NCBI RefSeq assembly: GCF_001707755.1 | Contig: NZ_MBDL01000009.1 | Coordinates: 124,001-188,000, forward strand | DNA length: 64,000 bases | Reading direction: 5' to 3' | Source: Acinetobacter celticus | Lineage (GTDB): Bacteria; Pseudomonadota; Gammaproteobacteria; Pseudomonadales; Moraxellaceae | In this document: positions 9,145 through 18,876 of the stretch, piece after piece | Layout: every line of letters begins with the position of its first letter | Numbering within the stretch: the stretch's first letter is position 1 | The notes under the pieces: generated by a model | The model's database searches: none | The model's input: the letters and a program-made list of their open reading frames with translations, nothing else | What the model was told of the DNA's origin: nothing | Program-made: the position numbers and the translations under genes

Positions 9145-9825
9145 TTACTCAGTTTTTAGGCGCGCAATATAGCCCTGATAAGTGAGTATTTGACAAAAAC
9201 GTTCAACATACCCAAAGCCAGCTTGCTGTAAAAAATTACGTGTCTGTATTTCCGTCAGCGGAAAAAAATCATCTTGCATTCTGCTCAGCATCGCCTGCGT
9301 TTGCTGTTTAGACAGTCCATTTAATTCACAAATCTGCTTTAACCCGTTAGATTGCGACACCGATTCGAACTGCATTAAGTCGAAAGTTAAGAAGATACCG
9401 GTTGCACTTAAGCATTGTTGCGCGCTGTGTAGAAAACACTGTTTTTGATCAAAAGGTACAAAATGCGTCACTAAAATAGATAAAACAGCATCAAATTTTG
9501 GCTGATTGATCAATTGTGTATGCTGTCCCAAAATAAAATGAACACGCTCATCCAAATTCCACGGCGCAACATAGTTTTTAGCTTTTTCTAGCATAGCTGT
9601 TGAAAGTTCCGTGACGGTAAACCGACACTGTGGAAATTGTTGCAACAAATATCCCAACTCATAGCCTGTTCCAGCACCAATAATTAAAATATTGGCGTGT
9701 GTATGTAAATGAGCCTTTAATATCGCCAAAATTTGTAAATGAACAACTTCATAGCCAGGTATTAATTTTCTAATATGCTGATCATAACCATCTACAACCT
9801 GTTGATTATTAAAGTCCTTGGCCAA
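9145..9825 (-). CDS. Class I SAM-dependent methyltransferase
   Basis: A 226-residue Rossmann methyltransferase. ILIIGAGTGYELGYLL is the SAM-binding loop, FTVTELSTAML motif II, and FDAVLSILVTHFV motif IV. Substrate not predictable; it resembles small-molecule methyltransferases. The start is a TTG at 9825: a strong TAGGAG lies nine bases upstream and no in-frame ATG fits it. The DUF2520 gene lies upstream in the same direction. Confidence 0.8.
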   Translation of the reverse strand: MAKDFNNQQVVDGYDQHIRKLIPGYEVVHLQILAILKAHLHTHANILIIGAGTGYELGYLLQQFPQCRFTVTELSTAMLEKAKNYVAPWNLDERVHFILGQHTQLINQPKFDAVLSILVTHFVPFDQKQCFLHSAQQCLSATGIFLTFDLMQFESVSQSNGLKQICELNGLSKQQTQAMLSRMQDDFFPLTEIQTRNFLQQAGFGYVERFCQILTYQGYIARLKTE

Positions 9826-9867
9826 AATTATTTGCTCCTAAATATTTTAAAATTGGTGAGTATTAAC

Positions 9868-10644
9868 TTATGACTGGTGGCGTTTTAAAATTTGCTCACT
9901 GAGCAAGTGATACACTGCTTCTAAATCTGGACGCTGGTCTTGTTTCAACATCTGTGCATGCATTGCAATAATATTTTGATCCCCTCGCATTGCGGGGCCT
10001 GTTTGCATGTTGCGTGGTTCGGCTTGTAACGCTTTTTGCGCTGTTTCTATGATGAGTGGATAAAGTAAACTAAAATCGACCTGTTTCGCATCTACAATTT
10101 GTTTCGCCATGTCATAACAATAATTACTGAAATTACAGGCAAATACAGCAGCCAAATGAAGGCTCAAACGTTGCGCAGAATTATATTGATACACGCGCTG
10201 ACTCAACTCATTGGCCAATTGCAGTAAGGTATTTAAATCTGTCAGATGAGTCGCTTCTATAAATAGAGGTGTACTGTACCAATCAATCTCACGCTCTAAA
10301 CTAAAAGTCTGTAAAGGATAAAATACCCCTGCTCTTGCATGCACTTTCGTCAGTTTTTCAATGTCTGTACTGCCCGAAGTATGCACAATCAAAGTATTGG
10401 GTAAGTACGTATGCACGTGTTGAATAACATCAGATATTGCACTATCACTAACTGCAATAATCAATACATCTATTTCAGCACTCAATTCAGCAAAGGTATG
10501 TACTGCTTCAGCTTTGACCTCTGTTGCCAACTTTTGAGCATGAACAAAGCCTTGACTATAAATTTGTATAATTTGATGGTGCTGTTTTAAGGCATGTACC
10601 AAATGATGAGCAACGCGCCCTGCTCCAATAAAACTAATTCGCAT
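9868..10644 (-). CDS. Rossmann-like/DUF2520 domain protein
   Basis: A 258-residue protein. MRISFIGAGRVAHHLVHAL is an NAD(P)-binding N-terminal domain, DVLIIAVSDSAI and LIVHTSGS follow, and YPLQTFSLER opens the helical DUF2520 C-terminal domain. The family looks like ketopantoate or pyrroline reductases, but no reaction is established for this branch. The frame extends to a TTG at 10683, but the ATG at 10644 starts exactly at the Rossmann strand. Confidence 0.82.
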   Translation of the reverse strand: MRISFIGAGRVAHHLVHALKQHHQIIQIYSQGFVHAQKLATEVKAEAVHTFAELSAEIDVLIIAVSDSAISDVIQHVHTYLPNTLIVHTSGSTDIEKLTKVHARAGVFYPLQTFSLEREIDWYSTPLFIEATHLTDLNTLLQLANELSQRVYQYNSAQRLSLHLAAVFACNFSNYCYDMAKQIVDAKQVDFSLLYPLIIETAQKALQAEPRNMQTGPAMRGDQNIIAMHAQMLKQDQRPDLEAVYHLLSEQILKRHQS

Positions 10645-10684
10645 AATTTGTTCACAGCATTTTATATAACCACAGCATGACAAT

Positions 10685-10712
10685 AAAAAAAGGACGAATC
10701 AATTCGTCCTTT
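10685..10712 (-). terminator. Terminator of the LprI-like lipoprotein gene
   Basis: Perfect 12-base arms (AAAAGGACGAAT against ATTCGTCCTTTT) with a two-base centre and T-tract on the minus strand, 30 nt after the stop at 10742. Confidence 0.85.
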
Positions 10713-10741
10713 TATAAAAATGTCGTTTTGTTCTAATTTAT

Positions 10742-11782
10742 TTAATTAAATAAATTATTTAAATAAACGGAACGCTCATTGGTCTTTTGAATAAAGCATT
10801 TACTGTACTGAATTGCCTGATTTTGGGCATACATTGCATCATTCCAGTCATTCGCTTTCTTTTGATAAGTTTCTAATTCTTTATCATCAATTTGATGAAC
10901 GCTTTTTTGCGCAAGCACTTTGCAGTCCACATCACGTTTTTCAAACCAATCAGATTGATCTTGTTGTAAGGATGTTCTCTGTTCAGCAGTCAAACGATCC
11001 CACGCCACATTTAACTTTTCAACAGCTACTTTTTGCTCACCATCAATTTCTTTTTGACGAACATCTAATGCTTTTTGTGCCAGTTCACGTTGTGCTACAT
11101 CATCTTCAACAGATTTTTTTGAATATTCTTTATTTTTTTCATTTACTTTTAGATAGGACGCATATTGCACCGCTAACTCTGTTAAATGAGCTGCCTCACT
11201 AATAATTTCATGACTTTCCATGGTTAGGCTAATTTCATCTTTATCAGATTTTTCAATGTGATAAATAAAATCAATACCATTTAATTTGTCATTTTTTAAG
11301 GTCAAAGCAGGAAATGAATTATTGAAATAATCTTGCAGTGTGTAGGTTGAATCACTGTCTTCACCTTCACACTCATCACATGGCGCATCCATAAATGCAT
11401 TTTCAGCTCGTTTTTGCAGACCATTTGGTAAAACAGCCGTAATTAACGTACTGCAATCTAAGGTCTTTGCTTGTTCAGGGTTGTCTGTTTTTGTGCTGAT
11501 ATGACCAATTTCAAATTTGATATTCTTACGGATTTTATCCAGCAATGCTTGATCTGCTTCATAGCCAGAATGGCGTAAACGCTGATCTAAATTCTTTAAA
11601 TATTCATCTTTTACATAATCTTGTAATTGTTCAATATTTGCTGGCGCAGTACAACTAAAGTCCGTAACTTGCTGTACCTTAGGTTCTTCAACCACCGTTT
11701 TATCTTTTTTATTTTTAAAATAATCACAGCCTGAAACCAAGACTGTACTGCACATCAAACCGAGAATAATTGCCTTGTTCAT
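10742..11782 (-). CDS. Lipoprotein with LprI-like (DUF1311) C-terminal region
   Basis: A 346-residue protein. From the ATG at 11782, MNKAIILGLMCSTVLVSGCDYF gives a lipoprotein signal peptide with lipobox LVSGC (Cys near residue 19). A lysine-rich linker and two cysteine pairs follow. Residues 240-310 contain VAWDRLTAEQRTSLQQDQSD, close to the LprI/DUF1311 lysozyme-inhibitor-like domain. The long upstream extension to 11860 lacks a start signal. Probably anchored in the outer membrane or facing the periplasm. Inhibition of lysozyme is a family hypothesis only. Confidence 0.72.
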   Translation of the reverse strand: MNKAIILGLMCSTVLVSGCDYFKNKKDKTVVEEPKVQQVTDFSCTAPANIEQLQDYVKDEYLKNLDQRLRHSGYEADQALLDKIRKNIKFEIGHISTKTDNPEQAKTLDCSTLITAVLPNGLQKRAENAFMDAPCDECEGEDSDSTYTLQDYFNNSFPALTLKNDKLNGIDFIYHIEKSDKDEISLTMESHEIISEAAHLTELAVQYASYLKVNEKNKEYSKKSVEDDVAQRELAQKALDVRQKEIDGEQKVAVEKLNVAWDRLTAEQRTSLQQDQSDWFEKRDVDCKVLAQKSVHQIDDKELETYQKKANDWNDAMYAQNQAIQYSKCFIQKTNERSVYLNNLFN

Positions 11783-11943
11783 TTTATCTAAACCATGGTG
11801 TTTTATAATTTTGGTATATTTAAACAAAAAATCTGACTTTACGCCATTACCTTGACCCAAAATCCCTGTTGTTATACATAGATTTTTTGACTTCAGTTAT
11901 AAGTAGCATTCCTTTTTAAGGAATTAGTTAAATCATCTTCCAA

Positions 11944-11974
11944 GAAAAAGGCTCGGATTTAAAAGTCCGAGCCC
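11944..11974 (-). terminator. Terminator of the pyrB-pyrC' operon
   Basis: Stem GGCTCGGA/TCCGAGCC with an eight-base loop and a T5 tract on the minus strand, 58 nt past the pyrC' stop. Confidence 0.8.
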
Positions 11975-12031
11975 CGTATTATTGCAAGCACATAGTATGC
12001 ACTTCACATGACAAGCTAAATAATAAAAGCC

Positions 12032-13267
12032 TTAGCTTGTGAAACTTCTCACAACCTTGCCTTTAACAGTCTGGTTAATTAATGGTGTATTTTTACCATT
12101 TGACACAATACTGCCTTTATTCAGCACCCATTCCAACTCAGGGTCAACCAAAACCCAACCTGACTCTGCAACCCAACGCTCATACATATTTGCCACTTTT
12201 GCAGGTGCGACAGTCACTTTTTCAACCCATGCTAAAGGTTCAAATAAGCCTTCATGAATCAACTGCACACCAAAAGGAACAAAGGTATCAAAAGCAGTGA
12301 AACCCGGTTGTGTTTCGGCAAAAGGTGCCATTTTTGCTGAACTACTAAGCGGTTCATGATGCGTGCTAATCGCGTCAATCACGCCATCTTTTAAACCTTG
12401 GCGCAGTAGGGTTTTGTCTTGTTCTGAACGCAATGGCGGACGAACATGCGCCAGTGAATTAAAACCATCAATGAGTTGATCGGTTAAATGCAATTGATGC
12501 ATAGCCACATCACAGGTTACGGGTAAACCTTTGGCTTTGGCGGTTTTAATCAATTCAACCGAAGCACCACAAGACAATAAACCAAAGTGTGCGCGCACAC
12601 CTGTTACTTCAACCATCAGTAAATATTTGGCAATGGCAAGGGTTTCAGCTAGTGCAGGAATCATAGGAAGGCCCTGACGCGAAGCAACAAAGCCTTCATG
12701 TACACAACCATCTTTGGCAATTTGATGCTCCTCTGCATAGAACACCACTGTCATGTCTAAACCAGCAGCGTATTCTAATGTACGAATGACCACATCATCA
12801 TCAGCAAAGGGTGCATTAGCATTTGAAACAGCTGTACAGCCACCCTTTTTTAAACCGGCCATATTGGCAGGTTGTTTGCCATTTAAACCTTGCGTTTGTG
12901 CGCCAATAACCTGTAAATAAATTCCCCCATCCAACATTGCCTTTTCCACTAGGCCGTGAATTAAAGCACCATTGTCTTGCACAATTGGTTGTGAATCTGG
13001 TGGCGTGAAAACATGCAAAATGCCATTTTCGCGGGCAGCTTTACCTTCAGATTTTAATGTGCCATGTTGTTGCTGGCCGGGTTCACGTAAACGTGCACAT
13101 AAATCGACCATGGTTGGCATTAGCCATTTTCCTTGGCCATCTAGCGTTTCGGCTATGTGATTCGATGATGCAACGCGTTTTCCATTTTCAATAAATACTG
13201 TTTCTACGCTGTCCGTTTGATCAATCGGGTTTAAGACACGTACATTTTCAATTTTTACAATAGTCAT
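12032..13267 (-). CDS. Dihydroorotase-like protein PyrC' (catalytically inactive partner of PyrB)
   Basis: A 411-residue amidohydrolase-fold protein in the dihydroorotase family. Active enzymes carry a metal-binding HxH in a PGFIDxHxHLREPG context; here the segment reads PTMVDLCARLREPG, so both histidines are gone. This matches the non-catalytic PyrC' of pseudomonads and Acinetobacter, which is structurally needed for aspartate transcarbamoylase assembly. It begins 11 nt after pyrB in the same operon. The cell must have a true dihydroorotase elsewhere. Confidence 0.92.
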   Translation of the reverse strand: MTIVKIENVRVLNPIDQTDSVETVFIENGKRVASSNHIAETLDGQGKWLMPTMVDLCARLREPGQQQHGTLKSEGKAARENGILHVFTPPDSQPIVQDNGALIHGLVEKAMLDGGIYLQVIGAQTQGLNGKQPANMAGLKKGGCTAVSNANAPFADDDVVIRTLEYAAGLDMTVVFYAEEHQIAKDGCVHEGFVASRQGLPMIPALAETLAIAKYLLMVEVTGVRAHFGLLSCGASVELIKTAKAKGLPVTCDVAMHQLHLTDQLIDGFNSLAHVRPPLRSEQDKTLLRQGLKDGVIDAISTHHEPLSSSAKMAPFAETQPGFTAFDTFVPFGVQLIHEGLFEPLAWVEKVTVAPAKVANMYERWVAESGWVLVDPELEWVLNKGSIVSNGKNTPLINQTVKGKVVRSFTS

Positions 13268-13278
13268 GACTTTATACC

Positions 13279-14295
13279 TTATCCCGCAATCGCGTCTAAC
13301 AAACCTTTTTCCTGCAATTGGCCCTGCATAGCCAAAGCCAATACCGCCATACGCACCGCAATACCATTGGTCACCTGACGTAAAATGACAGATTGAGGGC
13401 CATCGGCAATACTTGAATCAATTTCTACACCACGGTTCATTGGGCCAGGATGCATCACAATACAATCAGGTTTAGCTAAGGCCAAACGCTCTTTATTCAA
13501 ACCGTACATTTTATAAAATTCAGCTTGAGACGCTAAAGCAGGTGAATCAATGCGTTCATTTTGAATACGTAAGGTAATAATTACATCACAGTCACGAATA
13601 CCGTCTTCCATTTTATTGAATAAACGGACATCTTCGCCAAATTCACTAAAACCATAAGGAAGTAAGGTATTTGGCGCAACCACGCGAATGTCTTTGCATC
13701 CTAATGTTTGTAAGGCAGCAACATCTGAACGGGCAACACGTGAATGTTTAATATCACCAATAATAGCAATACTCATTTCTTCAAATTTTTTCTTAGTTTC
13801 ACGGCGAATCGTCAGCATATCCAACATAGCTTGGGTCGGATGCGCGTGGCGACCGTCTCCTGCATTAATAATGGCGATATGCGGGCACACATCTTTGGCA
13901 ATAAAATGTGGTGCACCTGAAGATGAATGACGTACCACAAAAATATCGGTTGCCATTGCTTCCAAATTCCACAAAGTATCACGCAAGGTCTCACCTTTTG
14001 AGGTGCTTGAACGGGCAATATCAATGTTTAGAACGTTAGCGGAAAGTCGTTTTGCTGCGGCTTCAAATGTGGTGCGGGTACGCGTCGAATTTTCAAAAAA
14101 TAGGTTCATTACCGTGCGACCTTCTAAAAGATTATTGGTAATTAGCTGATTTTGGTCATTAAAAAAGGACTGCGCAGTGTCCAATATTTTTGTGAGGGTT
14201 TCTTTAGAAAGACCTTCGATGGTGAGGAAATGTTTTAAGTTCCCTTCTTGGTTGAGTTGAATCTGACTCGGTGTATGCAATGCCGCCAAGTGCAT
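13279..14295 (-). CDS. pyrB: Aspartate carbamoyltransferase catalytic subunit
   Basis: A 338-residue enzyme of de novo pyrimidine synthesis joining carbamoyl phosphate and aspartate. [13 protein letters not shown] is the carbamoyl-phosphate loop, HPTQAMLD and [11 protein letters not shown] are further signatures. AGGA lies eight bases before the ATG at 14295, and ATTATA at 14324-14329 (TATAAT on the minus strand) is a plausible -10. The length, with an N-terminal extension of about 20 residues, suits the class that forms a complex with PyrC'. Confidence 0.95.
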   Translation of the reverse strand: MHLAALHTPSQIQLNQEGNLKHFLTIEGLSKETLTKILDTAQSFFNDQNQLITNNLLEGRTVMNLFFENSTRTRTTFEAAAKRLSANVLNIDIARSSTSKGETLRDTLWNLEAMATDIFVVRHSSSGAPHFIAKDVCPHIAIINAGDGRHAHPTQAMLDMLTIRRETKKKFEEMSIAIIGDIKHSRVARSDVAALQTLGCKDIRVVAPNTLLPYGFSEFGEDVRLFNKMEDGIRDCDVIITLRIQNERIDSPALASQAEFYKMYGLNKERLALAKPDCIVMHPGPMNRGVEIDSSIADGPQSVILRQVTNGIAVRMAVLALAMQGQLQEKGLLDAIAG

Positions 14296-14591
14296 GAGAG
14301 ATTCCTGATTGTTAAGTTAACGTATTATACAGAGAATCACCTTCTTTAGCAGTTGAAGTTTTCAGCAATTAAAATACTTTTTTTTCGAAATAAAATTTAA
14401 ATATAAAAATCCTATGTATTTATTAAATAAGATAATTTAAACAAAATTAGAGGAGTGAAATTATAAAATATCAGTTGCACTACTTCTATTTACTGTTTTA
14501 ACAATGGTTTTAGATTGCACGTTTATAGATAAATAAACAGACCATAAGCAACAAAAACTACTTAAAGTCTGCCCCAAATACTTTATAAAAA

Positions 14592-14945
14592 TTAACGCAG
14601 TGCGCCAATATAATGGTGCGAAACCTGTGCCTTATAAATCTCATCAGCAGTTGCTTCGCTGATATATTCAGGTTCTATCATTTCTAAACTTTCTACTTTT
14701 ACAGGTGTTTCTGAACCCGTGGTTAAATCTAATAAATCATATAAACGCTGAATCAACCGATCTAACTCTAGATCATTGGTTTTCATTGCAATCTCAATTA
14801 CATATTTAGCATATTCTTTATTTTCAACCAAATAGCGTACGTCAACAACATGACCTGTCACTCGACGAAGGCGTGTATAAAATAATGTTGCTACAGAAAA
14901 TGTGTCTGAATCTCGAGTATTTTCGTGCTGTACGACACCTAACAT
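14592..14945 (-). CDS. Conserved-looking hypothetical protein
   Basis: A 117-residue soluble protein without a signal peptide or membrane segment. The ATG at 14945 has AAGGGGAAAG upstream and is preferred to an in-frame start at 14996. The first half looks beta-rich, the middle (ELDRLIQRLYDLLDL) helical. I do not recognise a family. It is alone between pyrB and rlmKL, with about 300 bases on its left in which I see no further gene. Confidence 0.6.
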   Translation of the reverse strand: MLGVVQHENTRDSDTFSVATLFYTRLRRVTGHVVDVRYLVENKEYAKYVIEIAMKTNDLELDRLIQRLYDLLDLTTGSETPVKVESLEMIEPEYISEATADEIYKAQVSHHYIGALR

Positions 14946-15193
14946 ATCTTTCCCCTTGCCCAATAAAATAAAAACTAAAATGACACCACTTTTCAAATTG
15001 CAGAAGCAAATACCATCTTAAATAAGCAAGTTGCATACCAATAACGTGATCATTCTTTTGATTAAAATACAACCACCTTTTCTATGTCATAAAAAATGAT
15101 TGATATTTATCAAACAACCGATGCAGATGATCCGCCCAAATAGTCGAAAATACGTTAAAATGTCCGATTGCTTTTTTGCTTTTGGAAATTTAC

Positions 15194-17398
15194 ATGAATT
15201 CGAAACCGCGTCTTTCTACATACTGGGTCACCTGTGCAGATGGACTTGAAACCTTACTCCGCGAGGAAATTGAGGGTTTAGGTGTTCAAAATATTGAGCA
15301 ATTTCCGGGTCGTTTGGTTTTCAAAGGCACTTTAGAAAATGCGTATCGCGTTTGTCTGTGGTCACGTTTAGCATCACGCGTTTTAATGCCAATTCATACG
15401 CATGAACTTGAATTTACCCACGATGCACGTGATGTTGCTGAAGAGCTCTATGAAGGTGCAATTGCCTTTGACTGGTCGCTTATTTTTGCACCACAAAGTA
15501 CATTTGCTGTACGTCTACATATTGAACGTGACATTAAGGTCAACAGTCAATTCGCGACTTTACGTGTAAAAGACGGTGTGGTTGATTCATTTATGGAAGC
15601 TGTCGGCAAACGCCCAAGCATCGATATTAAACAGCCAGAAATTACCATGTATGTATTGGCAGGTAAAACTGAGCATACCTATTGCCTAGATTTATCTGGT
15701 GATTCTCTACATAAACGCGGATATCGCCGTTTTATGACAGATGCGCCGATTAAAGAAAACTTAGCGGCAGCTATTCTACAAAAAGCAAAATTAAAAGAAC
15801 GTGATCCTGAAATTTTCTTAGACCCAATGTGTGGTTCGGGTACATTTGTTATTGAATCATTGATGATTCTCACTGACCGTGCACCTGGTTTAGTACGTCG
15901 TTTTGGTTTTAATGGTTGGAATGGCCATGATCATGATTTGTGGATGAGTATTAAAGCTGAAGCCACTGAACGTCATGAAAAAGCACTACAAAACCCACTC
16001 CCAAAATTTTATGCCTACGACGCCGACTGGGAAGCTGTTAAAGCGACCAAACAAAATATTATTGCTGCAGGTTTTGAATCGGTATTAGATCAAATCAAAA
16101 TTGAAGAACGTACTTTAGCAGACTGGCCAAATTTTGAAGCCGAAGGTAAACGTGCACTGATTGTAACCAACCCACCGTATGGCGAGCGCCTTGGTGAAAA
16201 AGCATCAAATCGTGCACTGTACTTAGGTTTATCTGCATTATTGCAAAAAAACTTCCCGAACCAGTATGCTGCTGTTATTGCTTCTGCCGTTGAACAAGCC
16301 GATGTTTTGGCCTTTAATGAGCCACAAATTTTGCGCTTAATGAATGGTAAATTGCCAATTTACATTCGTTTCGGCACAATCAAACCTGCACCTGTGAGCC
16401 TTCCATTTTTAGCGGAATGGCAACTACAGCAGTTTGAAGCGATTGAAGGTGCGGAAGACTTCACCAATCGTTTGCAAAAAAATATGCAAGCTTTGAAAAA
16501 ATGGGCTGTTAAAGAAAATATTTATTGCCTACGTTTATATGATGCCGATTTACCTGACTTTAATGTCGCAGTCGATTTGTATGGCGACCGTTTGCATGTG
16601 CAAGAATATGCGCCACCTAAAATTATTGACCCAGAAAAAGCCAAAAAGCGTTTTAATTTAGCTTTAGCGTCTATTCGTGCTGTTACAGGTTTACCACGTG
16701 ATGCAATCTTTATTAAGACACGCGCCCGCCAAGAAGGTAAAACCCAGTATTCGAAACAAAGTACTGCTTCAAAACGCTTTATTGTACAAGAAGGCAAAGC
16801 CAAAGTTTTAGTCAACTTAACCGACTATTTAGACACCGGCTTATTCCTTGACCATCGTCAAATGCGCTTACGCATTGCGGCAGAGGCCAAAGGTAAACAC
16901 TTCTTGAACTTATATAGCTACACATCTACAGCCAGCGTCCATGCTGCGTTAGGTGGTGCTGCCAGTACGACCAGTGTCGACCTTTCAAATACCTATTTGA
17001 ATTGGTCTAAAGAAAACTTTGTCTTAAATGGTCTGACTGTTGATCATGTCGATCAACAACATCAATTCTTCGCAAGCGATTGCTTTGAATGGTTAAAAGA
17101 AGGTCATGAGCAATATGAATTGATCTTTATTGACCCACCAACCTTCTCGAACTCTAAAAAGTTTTATGGCACATTTGATGTCCAACGCGACCATAACTCT
17201 TTACTTAAACGCGCCATGAACCGTTTAACAACAGAAGGTACGCTGTATTTCTCAAATAACTATCGCGGTTTTGAGATGGACGAAGAAGTTCAAGCCATGT
17301 TTGATGTACAAGAAATCAGTAGTGAGACGATTGGTCCCGATTTCAAACGGAATCAAAAAATCCATCGTGCTTGGAAAATTACCCATCCTCCAGTTTAA
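15194..17398 (+). CDS. rlmKL: Bifunctional 23S rRNA methyltransferase RlmKL
   Basis: A 734-residue fused enzyme making m2G2445 (RlmL half) and m7G2069 (RlmK half) in 23S rRNA. The N-terminus has a THUMP domain (roughly 50-165), then a first methyltransferase with DPMCGSGTF and TNPPYGERLG, then a second SAM domain with FLNLYSYTSTASVHA and FIDPPTFSNSKK. The start is taken at 15194, where MNSKPRLSTYWVTC matches the family; the frame reaches a TTG at 15176. Full length and intact. Confidence 0.95.
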   Translation: MNSKPRLSTYWVTCADGLETLLREEIEGLGVQNIEQFPGRLVFKGTLENAYRVCLWSRLASRVLMPIHTHELEFTHDARDVAEELYEGAIAFDWSLIFAPQSTFAVRLHIERDIKVNSQFATLRVKDGVVDSFMEAVGKRPSIDIKQPEITMYVLAGKTEHTYCLDLSGDSLHKRGYRRFMTDAPIKENLAAAILQKAKLKERDPEIFLDPMCGSGTFVIESLMILTDRAPGLVRRFGFNGWNGHDHDLWMSIKAEATERHEKALQNPLPKFYAYDADWEAVKATKQNIIAAGFESVLDQIKIEERTLADWPNFEAEGKRALIVTNPPYGERLGEKASNRALYLGLSALLQKNFPNQYAAVIASAVEQADVLAFNEPQILRLMNGKLPIYIRFGTIKPAPVSLPFLAEWQLQQFEAIEGAEDFTNRLQKNMQALKKWAVKENIYCLRLYDADLPDFNVAVDLYGDRLHVQEYAPPKIIDPEKAKKRFNLALASIRAVTGLPRDAIFIKTRARQEGKTQYSKQSTASKRFIVQEGKAKVLVNLTDYLDTGLFLDHRQMRLRIAAEAKGKHFLNLYSYTSTASVHAALGGAASTTSVDLSNTYLNWSKENFVLNGLTVDHVDQQHQFFASDCFEWLKEGHEQYELIFIDPPTFSNSKKFYGTFDVQRDHNSLLKRAMNRLTTEGTLYFSNNYRGFEMDEEVQAMFDVQEISSETIGPDFKRNQKIHRAWKITHPPV

Positions 17399-17403
17399 GA
17401 CTC

Positions 17404-17440
17404 AAAAAGATGAAGCGCATTAATTGCGCTTCATCTTTTT
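17404..17440. terminator. Bidirectional terminator between rlmKL and the DUF945 gene
   Basis: Long perfect arms (AAAAAGATGAAGCGCA and its complement) around a short AT loop, placed between convergent genes and flanked by T-runs. Confidence 0.85.
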
Positions 17441-17472
17441 TTATTTATGCAAAAAATACTGATTGATAGATT

Positions 17473-18762
17473 TTACTGATCAGGCTTTAAAAACATTTTT
17501 TGACCAAACTGATAGTCCAGCAACATTTTCATATGATCACCAGATCGCTTCGCTTGTCCCGAAGATTCTAAAGAGCTAAACATATTTTCAATATCTTGAT
17601 CCGTCATTTTTCGCGCGGACGTTGCTTGAGCAAAACCATTACTCATGGTTTTAAACAAATTTTTATCAAACTCTAATTCTGCTTTAAATGACAATAAACT
17701 CGGAAGCATTTTGCCAAATGCTTGTACGGAACCATGATGTCCGGGCATTATTTTACCGGTTAAATTGGCTTTAGCGGTTCCGCTACCAACACTCATTTGG
17801 TTATTGGAAGAAAAATCAAAGCCGTCATTAATGATTTTTAAAAATGCATTTGATGCTTCTTGCTTAAGTAATTCCGTTCCCACACAACTTTTTTTCGACT
17901 TTTGCAATACAGAGGAAAATTCTTGAAGACGTTGCAAATTTATATTCTTCATTTCTAAATTCATCACAATATCTTTCGCTACTAGTGAATGAGGCACACT
18001 CAATTCGCCAATTTTAAAGGTACTATCAACAGCAACTCTATTCTCCTCAATTCGTGTATCCCAAAGCATTTCCAAATTTTTAATGCCTCCAGACAAGTCC
18101 GAATCTAAGCGTTGAAAAGAAGTGATTAAAAAACGTGTTTTACCTGAATCAAAGACAGCATCACCCAGACCTTGTGTGGTTTCTAATTTTAAACCTTGCG
18201 CCAAAATTTGATTACGCCCCTCTACCATCGTAAATGCAGGAATATCCATTTCCAACTTCGTAATTTCAGGCTTATCTTTAAAGTTTGAGTCGCTATAAAC
18301 ACGAATAAGGCTTGGATCTAATCTTAAATAGATACCATCAGTACGTGTATCAACTTTAGGCACATTTACAGTGGTTAATGACTGACCTAACCAATTGATT
18401 TGTGTATTCGCTTGTTGCTCTCCGCGTAGAAACATCTTGGCTTTTTCATTTCCAGACTTAAACACATAGGTAGAATCGATTTGGTATCCTTTCCAGTTTT
18501 TTTGGATTTTATCCCGACCTTCTAGAACAAGCACATCATTCGCCTTACAAGGGTCTAAAGCCAATATCATGACCCAATCTGCACTCCCACTAAAAGTATT
18601 CATCTTAAAATTACTGTATTGAATTTTAAGATCGTCTGAGGTCTGCGCAAGTTGCGCCTGCTCATAATACGTTGATATTTTTTGATCTGCATACCAATTC
18701 GCACTGACCGCGGAAGCGACTACAGTGATAACACTTCCAATAACCCAAATGATTTTTGACAT
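17473..18762 (-). CDS. DUF945 (YdgA-like) periplasmic protein
   Basis: A 429-residue protein with an N-terminal signal/anchor (KIIWVIGSVITVVASAVSA) followed by an ANWYADQKI stretch, the usual opening of DUF945 proteins. The remainder is beta-rich and probably periplasmic. The family has no settled biochemical role. Length is near that of family members. It has its own start, with the shared terminator on its far side. Confidence 0.8.
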   Translation of the reverse strand: MSKIIWVIGSVITVVASAVSANWYADQKISTYYEQAQLAQTSDDLKIQYSNFKMNTFSGSADWVMILALDPCKANDVLVLEGRDKIQKNWKGYQIDSTYVFKSGNEKAKMFLRGEQQANTQINWLGQSLTTVNVPKVDTRTDGIYLRLDPSLIRVYSDSNFKDKPEITKLEMDIPAFTMVEGRNQILAQGLKLETTQGLGDAVFDSGKTRFLITSFQRLDSDLSGGIKNLEMLWDTRIEENRVAVDSTFKIGELSVPHSLVAKDIVMNLEMKNINLQRLQEFSSVLQKSKKSCVGTELLKQEASNAFLKIINDGFDFSSNNQMSVGSGTAKANLTGKIMPGHHGSVQAFGKMLPSLLSFKAELEFDKNLFKTMSNGFAQATSARKMTDQDIENMFSSLESSGQAKRSGDHMKMLLDYQFGQKMFLKPDQ

Positions 18763-18876
18763 TTTTGGCTCTTTTTCTGATTATTTTGAATCAGTATACT
18801 TAATTTTATTTACAAAAAAATACATTAAACCTATAAAAGTACAGAATTAATTTTTGTATTTATCAATTCAAGCGAT

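Noticed and set aside
10813-11202. A 129-codon plus-strand frame opposite the LprI-like lipoprotein
   Set aside because: His/Phe/Gln-rich shadow product; no ribosome-binding site or family motif.
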